From NCBI RefSeq assembly GCF_029094505.1, contig NZ_CP119108.1, positions 434,001-498,000 on the forward strand: a stretch of 64,000 nt of DNA, read 5' to 3'. The stretch comes from Microbacterium horticulturae. Its GTDB lineage: Bacteria > Actinomycetota > Actinomycetes > Actinomycetales > Microbacteriaceae. Shown here one piece after another: positions 62,284 to 64,000 of this stretch. The translations under genes were made by a program, and so were the position numbers. Under the pieces are notes generated by a model. That model did no database searches and was not told where the DNA came from. It saw only the letters and a program-made list of their open reading frames with translations. Within the stretch, counting starts at the first letter, position 1, and every line of letters begins with the position of its first letter.

Positions 62284-63447
62284 ATGAACGCGCGTGGCGG
62301 AGCGCTGTCGCTGGCCCTGAACCTCGTCGGCGCGGTGCTTGTCGCCTGGTGGCTGTTCGGGATCGCCCGTGACGATCTGGCCGGCTGGGCGGCGACCGTG
62401 GCCGGCATCGCCGTGCTGGCCTGGGGTGCCCGGGCTGTCTGCGCCTTCGCCGGCGCGCCGCGTACGGCCGTCGTGCTGACCGCGCTGGCGGTCGCTGCGG
62501 GCGCACTGGCGGCGGCGCCGACCGAGGGCACCTCGGTGATTCCTGCGGCGGTGTGTCTGCTCGCTCTCGTCGGCGATGAGAGGTGCTCGCCGCTGGCCGC
62601 GGTCGGCGCGACGGTGGCTGCGATCGGCGTGGCGGCCGTCGGCGTCGTGCTCGCCCCGGTGGAGCTGCCGGTCGTGCTGACCATCTTCGGCGTGCTCGTG
62701 ATCTGCTGTCTCGGAGGGCTCGGCCGGCGCCAGGCCCAGGTGGCTGCGACTCAGGCGCGCCTGCTGCACGAGCAGGAGGTCGCTGCGCGGGAGGAATCCG
62801 GTCGGATCGCGATAGCCCGCGATCTCCACGACGTACTCGCCCACAGCCTGGGCGGTCTGGTCATCCAGCTCGACGCCGTCGACGCACTGTTGGAGGCGGG
62901 GGATGCCGCGGCCGCCCGCTCGCGGGTCGTCTCGGCCCGTGACCTCGCCGCAGCAGGCCTCGACGAAGCGCGGCGTGCGGTCGGGGCGCTGCGCGAACCG
63001 CGCACTCCGAGTGAAGCGCCCGTGCCGCCAGAGCGGCTGGCGGCGGCCCTGGCCGAGCTCATGCGCACCCACGTGTCGCTCGGCGGGCAGGCGTCGTGGC
63101 AGGAGGCCGGGCGCGGTGCGACCGTTTCGACCGCCACCGCGGCCGCCCTGACGCACGCGCTGCAAGAGGCGCTGAGCAACGCGCGCCGGCATGCGCCGGG
63201 CACACCCGTCGACGCACAACTGCGCTGGAACGACGGGCAGGTGCGCCTGACGGTGCGCAACCCACTCGTCGCGGGGACGGTGGCCGGCGCCGGATATGGC
63301 ATCGTCGGGATGCGCGAGCGCTTCGCCGGGCTGCCCGCACCGGGCGGCGTGGACGCCGGCGCACACGACGGGATGTTCACCGTGACCGCATATGCCGAGG
63401 TGCCGCCCGCTTCTGAGGGCACGAGAGGGGAGCACGAGGATGGGTGA
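62284..63447 (+). CDS. NarL-type sensor histidine kinase
   Basis: 387 residues from ATG 62284 (GGAG 5-6 nt upstream). Five to six hydrophobic segments in residues 5-145, then a HisKA_3 helix with IAIARDLHDVLAHSLGGLVIQLDAVD (phospho-acceptor His182) and a HATPase domain (LQEALSNARRHAPG, GYGIVGMRERF). Same plan and length as the kinase at 22533, but not a close copy. It phosphorylates the regulator encoded next, whose start overlaps its stop by 8 bp. The signal is unknown. Confidence 0.92.
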   Translation: MNARGGALSLALNLVGAVLVAWWLFGIARDDLAGWAATVAGIAVLAWGARAVCAFAGAPRTAVVLTALAVAAGALAAAPTEGTSVIPAAVCLLALVGDERCSPLAAVGATVAAIGVAAVGVVLAPVELPVVLTIFGVLVICCLGGLGRRQAQVAATQARLLHEQEVAAREESGRIAIARDLHDVLAHSLGGLVIQLDAVDALLEAGDAAAARSRVVSARDLAAAGLDEARRAVGALREPRTPSEAPVPPERLAAALAELMRTHVSLGGQASWQEAGRGATVSTATAAALTHALQEALSNARRHAPGTPVDAQLRWNDGQVRLTVRNPLVAGTVAGAGYGIVGMRERFAGLPAPGGVDAGAHDGMFTVTAYAEVPPASEGTRGEHEDG

Positions 63448-64000
63448 CGGTCCGATCCGGGTGCTGGTCGCCGACGACCAGGCCATCGTGCGCGACGGAC
63501 TGGTCACGGTGCTCGGCCTGCTTCCGGATGTCGACGTCGTCGGCGCCGCGGCCGACGGCGAGGAAGCCGTCGCCCTCGCCGTATCGCAGAAGCCGGACGT
63601 CGTCCTGATGGACTTGCGGATGCCGCGCTTGGATGGTGCGGCCGCGACCGCGCGGATCGCCGCCGATGTGCCGACCGCCGCCGTCCTGGTGCTGACCACC
63701 TACGCCGACGATGTGTCGATCTCGGCGGCTCTTCGCACCGGCGCGAAGGGCTACCTGACGAAGGATGCCGGCCGGGCGGAACTCGCCGCCGCGGTGCGCG
63801 CCACGGCGGCCGGACAATCGACGTTCGGCGCAGACATCGGCGTCAAGGTCATCGGAGCCGTCACGGCGGCGGCTGCGGCATCCATCCCCGCCACGCCCTC
63901 CGCCGCGCTCGCACGCCGCTTTCCGCAGCTCACGCCGCGCGAGGCGGACGTGCTCGCGCTGATGGCGGACGGTCATGGAAACGCCGAGATCGCGGCAGCG
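63440..64000 (+). CDS. NarL/LuxR-type response regulator (3' end outside window)
   Basis: 187 residues visible. Receiver domain with Asp12/Asp13, phospho-acceptor Asp58 in VVLMDLRMP and Lys in GYLTKDAG; a linker of about 35 residues; then the beginning of a LuxR helix-turn-helix (LTPREADVLALMADGHGNAEIAAA), cut by the window edge. Partner of the preceding kinase; ATG 63440 lies within the kinase reading frame (8-bp overlap) with GAGGGGAGCACGAGG upstream. Confidence 0.92.
   Translation, partial: MGDGPIRVLVADDQAIVRDGLVTVLGLLPDVDVVGAAADGEEAVALAVSQKPDVVLMDLRMPRLDGAAATARIAADVPTAAVLVLTTYADDVSISAALRTGAKGYLTKDAGRAELAAAVRATAAGQSTFGADIGVKVIGAVTAAAAASIPATPSAALARRFPQLTPREADVLALMADGHGNAEIAAA

Overview
This is a 64-kb piece of a high-GC actinobacterial chromosome. 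The gene set and style (BTAD/SARP-type regulator, actinobacterial aconitase, Lrp-linked DUF6421-like gene, mostly G/C third codon positions, many TANNNT promoters just upstream of start codons) fit Microbacteriaceae, most likely Microbacterium; the genus is inferred. I saw no rRNA, tRNA, phage genes, transposase or cas genes. The first gene (MFS transporter) and the last gene (response regulator) are cut by the window edges.

Layout. 1-6943: sugar transporter end, GH3 glycosidase, histidine-phosphatase lipoprotein with an altered active site, ThuA-like protein, esterase, NUDIX-like protein, DivIVA-domain coiled-coil protein. 7359-8873: threonine aldolase and a lipoprotein. 8994-16561: a divergent, LysR-associated catabolic cluster of unknown substrate (FAD oxidoreductase plus NitT/TauT-type ABC importer on one side; uronate-dehydrogenase-like protein, SDR and xylose-isomerase-like TIM barrel on the other). 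16565-19418: SDR, DUF6421-like protein and Lrp regulator. 19577-24334: aconitase and a NarL-type two-component system. 24482-43576: a carbohydrate locus with acetylxylan esterase family, GH1, GH43, an LplABC-type importer, DUF624 protein, LacI regulator, GH95, GH42, GH31 and GH3. 43720-48378: membrane protein, E2, E1 beta and E1 alpha of a 2-oxoacid dehydrogenase, CBS-domain protein. 48652-55093: lipoprotein-type ABC transporter and mixed small genes. 55313-60606: BTAD/NB-ARC regulator and a DrrAB-like exporter. 60689-64000: spermidine-synthase-like protein, membrane protein and a second NarL-type two-component system.

How genes work together. The carbohydrate locus looks built to take up short plant-wall oligosaccharides whole and trim them in the cytoplasm: fucose (GH95), galactose (GH42), xylose (GH31), arabinose or xylose (GH43), glucose (GH1, GH3), with de-acetylation. 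This is what fucogalacto-xyloglucan oligosaccharides would need. Three near-identical LacI-type operators (25593, 28667, 36700) tie the GH1-GH43, transporter and GH95/GH42 operons to the LacI regulator encoded within. Near 60640, three heptamer repeats at helical spacing upstream of the exporter suggest control by the neighbouring SARP-like regulator.

Beyond genes. A 9-mer (GGATGCCGC or its complement) occurs about 65 times by hand count, also as tight inverted pairs between genes. Every convergent gap longer than about 100 bp carries palindromes or repeats, including a roughly 74-bp element found three times. About 17 genes have a candidate -10 box 6-8 nt before the start codon, which points to leaderless mRNAs and helped choose several starts.
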